Notes under the pieces: model-generated
Told to the model about the DNA's origin: nothing
The model's database searches: none
The model's input: the letters and a program-made list of their open reading frames with translations, nothing else
In this document: piece by piece, positions 11,101 to 19,543 of the stretch
Numbering within the stretch: position 1 is the stretch's first letter
How the letters are laid out: each line of letters opens with the position of its first letter
Assembly (NCBI GenBank): GCA_002298785.1
Contig: DBMR01000056.1
Span: forward strand, 14,740 to 78,739
Direction: 5' to 3'
DNA from: Verrucomicrobia subdivision 3 bacterium UBA693
Lineage (GTDB): Bacteria > Verrucomicrobiota > Verrucomicrobiia > Limisphaerales > UBA8199
Length of the DNA: 64,000 nt
Translations under genes and position numbers: made by a program

Positions 11101-14100
11101 AAATTCCAGCGGTATTTCTCCCGCTTCTTGAGCCCGCCAGTCGTGGTGAAGTTTTGCAGTCGCGGTTGCGGATCAGCGATCATCCCGCCGCTATCATTGA
11201 ATTCGAAGGCGCGATCCACCTTGAAGAAATCGCCCGAAGTGAGACCGTCCGACCACTGTTTCACGTAATCTTTAGCGGGCTGTTGGATCGCCTCGAATAC
11301 CGCTTGCCGGGCATCGTCGGTGACGCCATTGACGTGAAGTCGGACGGTGTGGCGATCGCTGAAAGCAATGTCCAATTGATCGGCAACCCAATAGCCAAGC
11401 TGCTCTTGCATGGCGGTAGTCTCGTTGCCATGGCCGCCCGGCCAATCCAGCACGAGGCTCCCGCTGCCGAGAAACAGATCGTCCTCCGGGAACGTGACGG
11501 TGTAGCCACAACGCCCCGCGGTCGGACTGCCGTAGCCGGGAGCGATGTAAGGGCTGCCGGCGTAGAGTGCCTTGGCGTTATAAATGACGCGCGAGTTATC
11601 CAGCACAAAAGTTACATCCAGCGGAGTGTTGTTCAGTTGCGAACGAGTGCGCCAGGTGTCATAGGTCGCCTGGGTCATCCAAATGCGGTACACGGGATAA
11701 TGCCCCGTCGGCTGGGCTTCACCGACTCTAACCAGGCACTCGCGGGCGGGTGCGTCCGACGGAAATCTGGCGGTAGCAGCGGGCGTGAATCGGTCGGTGG
11801 CTTGAAGATAGAAGGCCACCAAGGCACCCGAGCCCTGCCCGGGGATCTGGGCTGTGTAAATTCCATCTCGCGGGATGGAGTCTGCTCCCGTGCCGTCATC
11901 AACCATATTCACCGAGGTGTAAGACGTGCTGGGATCCAGGCGGTAAAAGAGGGTAACCGCGGCAAGCCCATCCGGATCCTGGACCTTCGCGGTAATGGTG
12001 ATGGGCGCACCCGACTGGGGTAGGACTGGAGCGTGCTGCACCAGGGTGATGGAGGGCGGCGCATTGCTGATCCAGGAGGAATTGCGCGCTCCGGGGGTAC
12101 CAAGATTAGCCGGCACGGCAAGGGTTCCGGCGCATTCCAGCCAATTGCCGCGCAATCGCAAGAGAATTTCCGGCGAACCCCGCAGCCAGCGGGTGGCAGC
12201 CTGAATCGTCACGCCGACAGTGCCGGACGCGAGAGCTGAACTAAGACCGATTCGGACTCGATTCAACTGGTTGTCACCCCGTGCGGCCGCCCGAAGGTGG
12301 TAACTGGCGACGCTATTGTAACCTTCCGTCGTTTCGCGGCCCGAAGTAGCCATGGTCCCTTCAGCCGTCCAACCCTGAGCATTGCTCTCGAAAGTGGGGT
12401 TCGTCACGAGGTTACCACCAGCCGAAGGGCTGACCGAGACATTGTCGATCAGGCATTCCCCAGCGCTCATGAGCAGTACCTGCAACTGATCGGCGGCGCT
12501 GCTGCCGTTATCCACGGTACCGGTAACAGTGACCACGCTCCAGGGCGCTTTGTGCGTCTCGTCACTATCAGCCCAATTCGAGGGCAAACGGTGGTTTGAA
12601 TGCGGATCGCGCAATTCTAGACTGCTTCCCCCGCCATCGGACCAACTGGGCCACTGCCCACCAGTCTTGTAAGTCACCTCGTCCACGGTGATCGCGATCA
12701 ACTCGGTCTTCACCACCCCGGAACTATTCGTACTGGTGATGGTATCCGGCATGGTGAGCGCGACCCGCTCACCCCCGCCGGAAAGCGTGCCCGAAAAGTT
12801 TCCAATCGTATTGGCTGAATTCAGCCCTGGATAGTTGGTCAACAACCGCGCGGCTAATCGTGCCACTACCAGGTAACCGTTGCCCGGAATCATCGTATTG
12901 GTTGGAAACGTGAAGGAAATACCATCCGTCAACTTCCAGCCGCCCAGGTCCACCGGGGCTGCGCCCCGATTATACAATTCAACATATTGGTCATCGTCAT
13001 TCTCCGAGATCGGATGATACATGAGCTCGTTGATGACAATTTCATGCACTCGGATCGGCGCGTTGGTGCCTCCCGGTGTCTTCGCCTGCAAACGATAGAT
13101 TTCATCAGCGCCGTCAGGATAACGCCCGGAGGCGACTCCATTTTCCTGGCCTCCGAATTTCACCACGTCGAGTATCCGGGTCTGTGCGGCATTCTTGAAC
13201 CAGATCGTTTCCCCCGCGGCGCTGAGGGCGAAGTTCATGTTGGTTTCACTGTAAAAGACAAAGCCATGTGCGGGTATCACCGTGCCCGGGGCGATCACAA
13301 ATCGATTGGTGTCCGGGCTATCCGAAAGGCTGCAACCGGAGATATCCAGGTCCTGATCGCTGTGATTATAAAGCTCAATGTAATCGTAGTCGGGCGGATC
13401 GGTGTGGGCGAGGAACTCATTAATGCGCACATTCCGCAGCGGATCGGCAGTGACCGGATCAATCCGCCCCGGCGAACCACCAATCGAGTCGCTGGCCGCC
13501 CAAGCCGCCGCGTCCCCATCGCCCAGGGATGGCCGCACCAGCACGAGTGAATGTCCGCCACCATCTGCGGCTACAGGCCAGGGCGGATCCGAATCATATT
13601 CGGTGTCCAGGAATACGCCGCCAATCTTGTTGAGCAACCGAAGGCGGCCCTTCGAGTTGGTAAGATTATTGGTGAACGGACCCAACACCCCGACCAGACC
13701 GTAGGTCGTTTGAAGTGCCGCCGGACTCCGTGCAATCACGAGCGTTCCTCCACCAAGGATGGTGGTGCCTGCGGGGAAACTGTAAGTAATGCTGCCGTCC
13801 AACCGCCACCCGCCCAAATCCACCCCTTCACCTCGCGTATTCAACAACTCCACAAACTCCAGGTTGCTGTTAGTCGGGTGGTACATGATTTCGGAAAACA
13901 CCAGTCCTCCGCGCATGCTGGATTGGCCAGGATGCTCCATGGAAGTAACCGAGGCAGCCATTGTATTGGTCACGGTCTGATAATCGCGAAAAGCTGCGGT
14001 GACCGTGTTCGCCGCATCCTGGCTGGATACCGCGAATCCCAGCAGGACCGTGGTCGATAAGGATGCGTTCATGCTGCCGAGAAGTGACCAATGCAACCCG

Positions 14101-15794
14101 TCGGGACCGGCATAGCCGTTGAACACATTCCCCGTTCGCTGCAAACGCAGCCACGTGTTGGGGTAGTTGACCGGAAACGAACCGGAAACCAGCGGAGAAC
14201 TGTTGGTAACCGATCGGCTGCGGAAGAAGCACCCCGAGATAGTGGGGGTGGCGAGCACTCCGGCACTGCGGCCCCCTGGCTGCAGATCTTCCCTTGCAAC
14301 TAATCCGGCCTCAGACCACGCATCGGCCAGAGTCAGTGAATCCAGCCGCACCTTCACATCGAAGTCGCCGCTGCGAGGGAGGTAATTAAAGTAATATTGA
14401 TCACCCACCTGGCCAATGTCGACCCCGGAACCAATTACATTCAACCCACCGGGAACGGGGAAAGTCAACCCCGGCAAGGCTGGTTCACCGACGCCTGCGG
14501 GGATGAACATCGAGGCGATGAAACTAGCGAACGAATTTGAGATGATTAGGTTACCAGCCGCGGAGCGGTCCCTCAATCCAGACACAAAAAGAGTATAGTT
14601 CGAACCATCTAGTACCGTCGGCACGTTCATGGTCACGTTCGTTAGCGAGGTGTCCAGGGTAAGACCTGAAACCGGAACAGTACCGAAGGGTCCTTGCAGA
14701 TTATAGTTGCTGGGATTAGTTGCGGTGAGCAGAGTCACGGGCTCGGAGAAAACCGCCCGCACCTGGGTCAATCCGGCGCTGGCAGCCCGCAGCAACACCG
14801 GTGCCGTCGTGTCGGCCGTGACGGTGAGCGTGGCGGGCGCGCTCGTTACGGCATAGCCAACGCCGCCGGCGAGATTCGTCGCCACCAATTGAAAGGTGGA
14901 GGCATTCCAGGCCAATGGCGTGGCTGGAATTCCGTAAACGCTATTGGTAGCACCAGGAATTGGCGTCCCATTGCGCAGCCATTGCATGCCCGGAGTGGGA
15001 AAGCCACCGACAGAGACCGAAAACGACACCGGGGTCGCTTCCAATACGTTCGTTGATGCGGGATTTTGCAGAATCACCGCAGGTTTAGGCACGGACACCT
15101 CGCCACTGATGGCATAAACGGCGGTAGCACCGGCCGAACTCACTTTGTAAAAAGTGATAGATGCTAAAGTGCGATTGGTTACCCCCAGCAATGCATTCAG
15201 GTCGAGTGTCGTCTGATAAAAGCGGGGATTATCCGGAGCGCCCTGCGTGCTCCCGGTACTAAGTTGAATCCGCTCCATCCCGCTGAGCGCCTGACCCGAA
15301 TTGTAGAACCAATCCGGCGCATTGAATGTCGCGCCATAACTGGAGCCATCGGTGAAATTTAGAGTCATCGCGGCGGAACCACCACCGCTGGCCGAGTGGG
15401 CAATCAACGTGATGCGGCTAAAAGTCTGAGGAGCAGCCAGCACCAAAGTTCCGCTGGTAGTGCTCCCACTCAACACCAGGGCATTTAAACTCGTATAAGG
15501 CTGCAATTGAAAAACGGTCCCATCCCCTGCCTCGCTGGTAAATGTACCATTAACTGGCAATCCGTAACTCTTTCCCGACAGACCCTTTTGGTAAAAGGCC
15601 ATGTTCTCACCGGGATTCAACTCGACTGCGTAGGCCGAATACGGCGGCCCAACCGCCGTGCTTTCGACCACCAAATCCTGGTTGAATCCAGTGAGCTGGA
15701 TCGGGGTCATGTCCACCGCAAGGACATTCAAAGCTGGGAGCAGCAGGCCGACCAAGAAAAAAGAACGCCAGGAGGCGAGGTACAACATTTTCAT
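8169..15794 (-). CDS. Giant secreted CotH/lamin-tail-domain protein
   Basis: A 2541-residue exported protein. The frame begins at a GTG at 15827, but ATG at 15794 has GGGG 5 nt upstream and starts a signal peptide (WRSFFLVGLLLPALNVLAVD). Visible modules in order: Ig-like segment (about residue 240), SbsA/Big_5-like domain (about 335), DUF1349-like laminarin-type sandwich (about 465-600), lamin-tail domains near 628, 786 and 916, a CotH kinase-like domain (about 1363-1646, with FINNFDAYGHAIGKNMYAW and LFLFDLDWL), then lamin-tail domains near 1848, 2162 and 2318. The C-terminus (YRVEYNMDLSKPLWAPLG...RFYRVIQLQ) is a beta-rich tail common in Verrucomicrobia surface proteins. CotH-family proteins are atypical kinases that phosphorylate secreted proteins in Bacillus spores. 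Whether this one is active is unknown. No sorting motif was recognised. Confidence 0.8.
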   Translation of the reverse strand: MKMLYLASWRSFFLVGLLLPALNVLAVDMTPIQLTGFNQDLVVESTAVGPPYSAYAVELNPGENMAFYQKGLSGKSYGLPVNGTFTSEAGDGTVFQLQPYTSLNALVLSGSTTSGTLVLAAPQTFSRITLIAHSASGGGSAAMTLNFTDGSSYGATFNAPDWFYNSGQALSGMERIQLSTGSTQGAPDNPRFYQTTLDLNALLGVTNRTLASITFYKVSSAGATAVYAISGEVSVPKPAVILQNPASTNVLEATPVSFSVSVGGFPTPGMQWLRNGTPIPGATNSVYGIPATPLAWNASTFQLVATNLAGGVGYAVTSAPATLTVTADTTAPVLLRAASAGLTQVRAVFSEPVTLLTATNPSNYNLQGPFGTVPVSGLTLDTSLTNVTMNVPTVLDGSNYTLFVSGLRDRSAAGNLIISNSFASFIASMFIPAGVGEPALPGLTFPVPGGLNVIGSGVDIGQVGDQYYFNYLPRSGDFDVKVRLDSLTLADAWSEAGLVAREDLQPGGRSAGVLATPTISGCFFRSRSVTNSSPLVSGSFPVNYPNTWLRLQRTGNVFNGYAGPDGLHWSLLGSMNASLSTTVLLGFAVSSQDAANTVTAAFRDYQTVTNTMAASVTSMEHPGQSSMRGGLVFSEIMYHPTNSNLEFVELLNTRGEGVDLGGWRLDGSITYSFPAGTTILGGGTLVIARSPAALQTTYGLVGVLGPFTNNLTNSKGRLRLLNKIGGVFLDTEYDSDPPWPVAADGGGHSLVLVRPSLGDGDAAAWAASDSIGGSPGRIDPVTADPLRNVRINEFLAHTDPPDYDYIELYNHSDQDLDISGCSLSDSPDTNRFVIAPGTVIPAHGFVFYSETNMNFALSAAGETIWFKNAAQTRILDVVKFGGQENGVASGRYPDGADEIYRLQAKTPGGTNAPIRVHEIVINELMYHPISENDDDQYVELYNRGAAPVDLGGWKLTDGISFTFPTNTMIPGNGYLVVARLAARLLTNYPGLNSANTIGNFSGTLSGGGERVALTMPDTITSTNSSGVVKTELIAITVDEVTYKTGGQWPSWSDGGGSSLELRDPHSNHRLPSNWADSDETHKAPWSVVTVTGTVDNGSSAADQLQVLLMSAGECLIDNVSVSPSAGGNLVTNPTFESNAQGWTAEGTMATSGRETTEGYNSVASYHLRAAARGDNQLNRVRIGLSSALASGTVGVTIQAATRWLRGSPEILLRLRGNWLECAGTLAVPANLGTPGARNSSWISNAPPSITLVQHAPVLPQSGAPITITAKVQDPDGLAAVTLFYRLDPSTSYTSVNMVDDGTGADSIPRDGIYTAQIPGQGSGALVAFYLQATDRFTPAATARFPSDAPARECLVRVGEAQPTGHYPVYRIWMTQATYDTWRTRSQLNNTPLDVTFVLDNSRVIYNAKALYAGSPYIAPGYGSPTAGRCGYTVTFPEDDLFLGSGSLVLDWPGGHGNETTAMQEQLGYWVADQLDIAFSDRHTVRLHVNGVTDDARQAVFEAIQQPAKDYVKQWSDGLTSGDFFKVDRAFEFNDSGGMIADPQPRLQNFTTTGGLKKREKYRWNFMFRGSARVHNYTNVFALVNAIDAAKPEPYTSALSGLVDMEQWMRIFAVSHFINNFDAYGHAIGKNMYAWRPDGGKWQLFLFDLDWLMLAANNYGLSASSGPLFNSEDPVIGYMYGFPPYARAYWRAVQEAITGPFAPEHFNPVIDAKYKSLLANGVKWCDGQVLTAPTDVRTWFAERRAFLQAQLATVTAPFAVNPSVVVSNGQGVLSGVAPVGVASLAINGTPWQVTWTTVSNFTAIVPLLPGNNSFSVTGTDRQGQPLVGASNFVSTVFAGSAVTPVGNVVFNEIMINPAYPDAQYVELYNNSTTTAFDLSGWKANGLSYTFPGGSVIQPRSYLVLAKSRLAVNIAYGAAVAVADEFSGALQQNGETLSLIKPGATAAQDLVIDRVRYEAVPPWSITGAGTSLQVITSSQDNSRVANWTVGQASPVPSPQWVYFWTNVIPGSSRFYLYMTNAGEIYVDDIKIVAGAVPELGRNTLTNGDFESSLTGSWNLTGSFLQSTLSSTIKHTGNSSLRIVATAPGTGSGNAIYQDITPVLTNGQTYTLSFWYLQGTSGPVAVRFSGAPSAFLAGQTPYQAPAAAIRTPGATNSVSASLPSFPTLWLNEIQPENLTGAADNFGERDPWVELYNSGTNTISLNGYFLGTNYSSPALWVFPPQASIGPGQFLTVWADGQPQQGTGAVMHTNFKLPPGNGTVALSRYVSNNLQIVDYLTYTGVPANYSYGDVPDGQPFYRQTMYLATPGATNSSALPGLTVSINEWMAENTGFLVDPATSKPEDWFELFNPTDTDAPLGGYFLTDNLTIPLQFEIPLGFKVPAHGYLLVWADSKASANTNGTDLHVSFKLDKAGEAIGLFAPSGLPIDAVTFGAQSANLSEGRIPDGGALRLFLPTPTPRAANVPPPALSAPSVSSYSWVSPGVLAFTFQSWPGHLYRVEYNMDLSKPLWAPLGPDVLATSGEITVQDAEAGTGQRFYRVIQLQ

Positions 15795-15892
15795 TACAAC
15801 CCCAATCAAAGCAGAACTGCAATCCACTGTCAGCTTATTACTTACACGGATTCGCCCCGAGATTTCCCCGGTCGAGGGAATGGAAGGCGGAA

Positions 15893-15924
15893 GTGACCGC
15901 TCTCCGCTTTGCTCCGGCGGTCAC
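15893..15924. promoter_or_regulatory. Inverted repeat GTGACCGC-N16-GCGGTCAC
   Basis: Two perfect 8-bp arms (15893-15900 and 15917-15924) separated by 16 nt, between the divergent giant CotH gene and the sigma factor gene. It could be an operator or an RNA hairpin in either leader. No run of T follows, so it is not an obvious intrinsic terminator. Confidence 0.35.
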
Positions 15925-15945
15925 ACAACCAGTCCGGTAGAAAAA

Positions 15946-15964
15946 TGTATAAAATCTTTATACA
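15946..15964. promoter_or_regulatory. AT-rich palindrome TGTATAAA-ATC-TTTATACA upstream of the sigma factor gene
   Basis: A perfect 8-bp palindrome with a 3-nt centre, ending 38 bp before the ATG of the ECF sigma factor gene and lying in an otherwise GC-rich stretch. Each arm contains TATAAA, so it may hold a -10 element on either strand or be an operator. The factor that binds it cannot be named. Confidence 0.4.
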
Positions 15965-16002
15965 AATCCGCCCCTGGCGATGTCTATTGTCTGAAACCAG
16001 TC

Positions 16003-16566
16003 ATGGCGGCTGATCGCGAAAAATCCGGATGGTGCGAAGCTCTGTATGAGGCAAAGGCCTCACACTTGATCTTGTACGGCCGCGCGCTGGGTTTGAGCCA
16101 TGGGGAGGCTGAAGACGTACTTCAAGAGACCTTTGTGGCTTTGATGCGGCGCGCTGAACCACCGGAGCAGCCCGATCATTATTGCCTGCGCACGTATCGG
16201 AATCGGGCTCGCAATTACCACCGCGGGCTGTGGCGCCGCCTCACCCGCGAGTTGGAATCGGTCCGCTGGTTTGATCATGCATCGAATGAGACCGCAGCGG
16301 AACGTCACGCGATGCAGGCCCTCGCCGCCCTGCCTGCGGACCAACGTGAAGTCATCGTGCTGAAAATCTGGCACGAATACACCTTCGAGGAAATCGGCAG
16401 CTTCCTCGACCTCTCCCCCAACACTGCTGCCGGCCGCTACCGCTACGGCCTCCAAAAACTGAGAAACGCTTTGAAAGGTGCTGACAATGAAACCTCTCTA
16501 TCCGATGAACGAACTGGAACAGCAATTGCATTCGTGGGCGCCTCGCCACCCCTCGGCGAGCGTTAA
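16003..16566 (+). CDS. ECF-type sigma-70 family RNA polymerase sigma factor
   Basis: A 187-residue protein. The frame opens further upstream (15658), but only the part from ATG 16003 (MAADREKSGWCEALYEAK) matches the family. Region 2 is visible as SHGEAEDVLQETFVALMRR (about residues 28-48) and region 4 as LPADQREVIVLKIWHEYTFEEIG...SPNTAAGRYRYGLQKLR (about 110-160), the helix-turn-helix that reads the -35 element. The last 27 residues or so lie in the stretch that overlaps the next gene and are outside the usual fold. It is probably co-transcribed with the membrane protein that starts inside its 3' end. That partner might be its regulator, although no zinc-binding anti-sigma motif is present. 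Confidence 0.85.
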   Translation: MAADREKSGWCEALYEAKASHLILYGRALGLSHGEAEDVLQETFVALMRRAEPPEQPDHYCLRTYRNRARNYHRGLWRRLTRELESVRWFDHASNETAAERHAMQALAALPADQREVIVLKIWHEYTFEEIGSFLDLSPNTAAGRYRYGLQKLRNALKGADNETSLSDERTGTAIAFVGASPPLGER

Positions 16567-16936
16567 AGCCCGTATTTTCGCCAATCCCGGCACGGAAACC
16601 CCGCTGGCGCTCGGCGCAGCCATTGCTCCGGGAGCAACCCTCGCCGTCCGCCTCGAATCACCTTCCTTCCGATTGAATTGGCTCGCCCCGGGATTCGCCG
16701 CCTTGCTGCTCGTGTGCCTGGTCTTCTCCCAGCGGAATCTTCCCGCCGCCGGCTCCGCACTGGCTGAAGACCCCATGTTTGCCGTCGCATTGAGCAACCA
16801 AAGCGCTGCCGCCTGGCTGCACACCGGGTTCACCTCCAGCCAGAACCGGGTTCCCTCCGATACACTCGAATGGACCAATGGCGCCAGACCTAATCCAGCG
16901 AGCGGTCCGGTTTCGATTCCGGGAGAACCGAATTGA
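16487..16936 (+). CDS. Small single-pass membrane protein overlapping the sigma factor gene
   Basis: A 149-residue protein starting at ATG 16487, 8 nt after AAAGG, inside the sigma factor gene in another frame (80-bp overlap). It has a cytoplasmic-like N-terminus (residues 1-55), one membrane segment (LNWLAPGFAALLLVCLVF, about 58-75) and an outer part without recognisable motifs. The position directly after an ECF sigma gene, with one membrane helix, suggests an anti-sigma-like or signal-sensing role. The HxxxCxxC zinc motif of typical anti-sigma factors is absent. I do not recognise the family. Confidence 0.6.
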   Translation: MKPLYPMNELEQQLHSWAPRHPSASVKARIFANPGTETPLALGAAIAPGATLAVRLESPSFRLNWLAPGFAALLLVCLVFSQRNLPAAGSALAEDPMFAVALSNQSAAAWLHTGFTSSQNRVPSDTLEWTNGARPNPASGPVSIPGEPN

Positions 16937-17087
16937 TACGTCTCTCCACCACCGCACCTTCCCCAATCCTGGTCCTTTCCAATTCCGGGCAACTCTGCCC
17001 GAGCCTTTCCGACCTATTGTTTCGGTCATCCACAGCAAAACCGAGGATTGACGTACCGCAATTGCAGTCCATGTTCCCCAGCCGCGA

Positions 17088-17855
17088 ATGAAGCCCAACC
17101 GTATATTGGCAGAAACGTTAACCCCGGATGGTGGCCGCCTGGTTCTTTACGAACACGACCGTGCCTTTTGCATCCGACTGAATGGTCAGCAATTGATGCA
17201 TTCCTCAGTCTCCGCGTCTGAACTTCTGCTAGGCGAACTCGCCGCGGAGCAACTTCCCCTCCACTCCGAGTCCTTATGTTTGCTCGGCGGATTGGGTCTC
17301 GGCTTCACTTTAAAGAGCTTTCTCAAAAAGGCCGGACCGGGCGCTAAAGTTCAGGTGGCCGAACTGATCCCCGCCATCGTCGATTGGAATCGGACCCTTT
17401 TGCTGCAGGTAAACGGCGCTTTGCTTGAGGATCCGCGGGTGGATATCTTGCTTCAAGATGCCAGTACGGCGATCGTCAACGCGGCCCCCGAACAATACGA
17501 CGCTATCGCTCTCGACCTCGACAACGGTCCCATTGCCATGGTCCAAAAGCAGAATTCCCGGCTTTACGGGGTCAAGGGGCTGCAACGAATCGCGAGGGCG
17601 CTGAAGCCCGGCGGACATGCTCTATTCTGGTCTGCGGGCACCGCTCCGGCTTTCGCCGAGCGCTTGGCCCAGGCAGGATTCCAGTCAAAAGTCATCCCCG
17701 CTCCGCTCTATGCCGGCGCCAAACGCTGCGCGGTGAGCATCTACGTCGCTGAAAAGTCCGACAGCTTTCCGCCACCCCACCCAGCAAAAGCTGAATCCCG
17801 CAGCAGACCGCAACAGCCAGCTTGGCCACGCAAGCACCGACGAACGCTAAAGTAG
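17088..17855 (+). CDS. Spermidine-synthase-like SAM-binding protein
   Basis: A 255-residue protein with a short beta N-terminal part (residues 1-55) followed by a Rossmann methyltransferase-type fold. LCLLGGLGLGFTLKSFL (about 63-79) is the SAM/decarboxy-SAM glycine loop, VQVAELIPAIVDWNR (about 87-101) the acidic strand, and YDAIALDLDNGP (about 138-149) the next acidic loop. This pattern is found in proteins annotated as spermidine synthases, but the polyamine-site residues of true SpeE are not obvious, so the substrate is uncertain. The last 30 residues are basic and proline-rich and look disordered. It lies on the same strand as the sigma factor and membrane protein, 150 bp downstream. Confidence 0.7.
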   Translation: MKPNRILAETLTPDGGRLVLYEHDRAFCIRLNGQQLMHSSVSASELLLGELAAEQLPLHSESLCLLGGLGLGFTLKSFLKKAGPGAKVQVAELIPAIVDWNRTLLLQVNGALLEDPRVDILLQDASTAIVNAAPEQYDAIALDLDNGPIAMVQKQNSRLYGVKGLQRIARALKPGGHALFWSAGTAPAFAERLAQAGFQSKVIPAPLYAGAKRCAVSIYVAEKSDSFPPPHPAKAESRSRPQQPAWPRKHRRTLK

Positions 17856-17870
17856 TGTGTGACGACGACC

Positions 17871-19403
17871 TTAACTTGGCTCGACGGAATTCGCCGCGAG
17901 AAAGGCCCCGTAAGCCGGGTTTTCGCTCTCGTTCCAGTAAGGGTAACCCAAGGCATCAAGTCGCACGGTAAGCTGGTTACGCTCAACCTGAGGAATCTGG
18001 ATGCCCGCAAGCACCCGGCCGTAATCGGCACCATGATTGCGATAGTGAAAGAGCGAAATATTCCAGTCGGGTGACAGGCTGTTGAGAAATTTCAAAAGCG
18101 CTCCGGGGCGCTCCGGGAACTGAAATCTGAAAAGCAACTCGTTAGCCAGTTTTGGCGCTTTGCCGCCGACCATGTAGCGGATGTGCAACTTGGCGAGTTC
18201 GTTCTCGCTCATGTCCAGCACCGGGTAGCCGTGTTCGGCCAGCATGGCGATGATTTGTCGTTTCTCCGGTTCCCCTTCGGTAAGACGCACCCCCACGAAA
18301 ATCTGTGCGGCTTTCGGATCGGAATAGCGATAGTTGAACTCAGTGATGGCGCGTCGTCCCAACAGGTGAATAAAGGCACGGTAACTGCCCGGTTTCTCCG
18401 GGATAGTCACGGCCAGCAACGCCTCGCGCTGCTCACCAATCTCGGCCCGTTCCGCAATATGTCGAAGCCGGTCGAAATTCAAATTGGCACCGCTGTTGAT
18501 CGCGATCAGGGCACCCTTTCTCGCGCCACCGCGTGCGACGTATGCTTTTAGCCCGGCAAGACTGACCGCGCCCGAGGGTTCGGCGATGACCCGGGTATCC
18601 TCAAAAATATCTTTCACCGCCCCACAAATTTCGTCAGTCGAGACCAGGATCACCTCATCCAGAAGCTTGCGGCACAGTCTAAAAGTTTCCTCACCTGCCT
18701 GCCGCACCGCGACGCCATCGGCAAAGAGACCTACCTGGTCCAGAACAACACGCTTTCCGGCCGCGATGGCCGCGGCCATGCAAGCTGAGTCCACCGGCTC
18801 GACACCGATGATTTTTGTCGCCGGACGAAGAAATCTGCAGTAGACGGCCACACCGGCCGCAAGCCCGCCGCCGCCAATCGGCACGAAGATTGCCTCGATG
18901 GGGTCGGGGTGCTGGTGCAGGATTTCCATGCCGACCGTGCCCTGACCGGCGACCACCTCGGGGTCGTCATAAGGGTGGATGAAAGCCAGCTCCTTCTCAG
19001 CTTCGAGTTTGCGCGCCTGACCATACGCTTCGTCAAAATTTTCCCCATGCAACACCACGCGCCCGCCAAGATTTCGCACCGCCTGCACTTTGATATCCGG
19101 GGTGGTTTGCGGCATCACGATCGTCGCCTTGATCTCGAGTTTACGCGCCGCCAACGCCACCCCCTGGGCATGGTTGCCCGCCGAGGCGCAAATCACTCCC
19201 CGCTTCATTTCCTCTGCAGATAAACCGGCGATCTTGTTATAGGCGCCACGCAGCTTGAACGAGAATACCGGCTGCAAATCCTCGCGCTTCAGCCTGACGC
19301 TGGCGCCAAGTCGCGCCGAAAGTCGCGGCATTGAGTCGAGTGGACTCTCGATGGCGACATCATACACGCGAGCACCGAGAATCCTGCGAATGTAGTCTTG
19401 CAT
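17871..19403 (-). CDS. ilvA: Threonine ammonia-lyase (threonine deaminase), biosynthetic type
   Basis: A 510-residue PLP enzyme that turns threonine into 2-oxobutanoate and ammonia, the first step towards isoleucine. The PLP lysine is in FSFKLRGAYNK (Lys50), with SAGNHAQGVA (substrate loop) and PIGGGGLAAG (phosphate loop) in expected order. From about residue 330 there are two ACT-like regulatory repeats (LAVTIPEKPGSYRAFIHLL and FRFQFPERPGALLKFLNSL), the long IlvA form that responds to isoleucine and valine. ATG 19403 gives the usual length. It is convergent with the spermidine-synthase-like gene, with 15 bp between stops. Confidence 0.93.
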   Translation of the reverse strand: MQDYIRRILGARVYDVAIESPLDSMPRLSARLGASVRLKREDLQPVFSFKLRGAYNKIAGLSAEEMKRGVICASAGNHAQGVALAARKLEIKATIVMPQTTPDIKVQAVRNLGGRVVLHGENFDEAYGQARKLEAEKELAFIHPYDDPEVVAGQGTVGMEILHQHPDPIEAIFVPIGGGGLAAGVAVYCRFLRPATKIIGVEPVDSACMAAAIAAGKRVVLDQVGLFADGVAVRQAGEETFRLCRKLLDEVILVSTDEICGAVKDIFEDTRVIAEPSGAVSLAGLKAYVARGGARKGALIAINSGANLNFDRLRHIAERAEIGEQREALLAVTIPEKPGSYRAFIHLLGRRAITEFNYRYSDPKAAQIFVGVRLTEGEPEKRQIIAMLAEHGYPVLDMSENELAKLHIRYMVGGKAPKLANELLFRFQFPERPGALLKFLNSLSPDWNISLFHYRNHGADYGRVLAGIQIPQVERNQLTVRLDALGYPYWNESENPAYGAFLAANSVEPS

Positions 19404-19543
19404 AAATCCGGAGACGGGACACTTGGTCAGAACGCGACGTGGTCAAAATCGCAGCTGACAATGAACCCGCCACCGCAACCAGCATACATCGCCATACTGA
19501 ATCGCGTCGATAAAAGTAAATTCGCGAAAGCCAGCGCCGCTGG

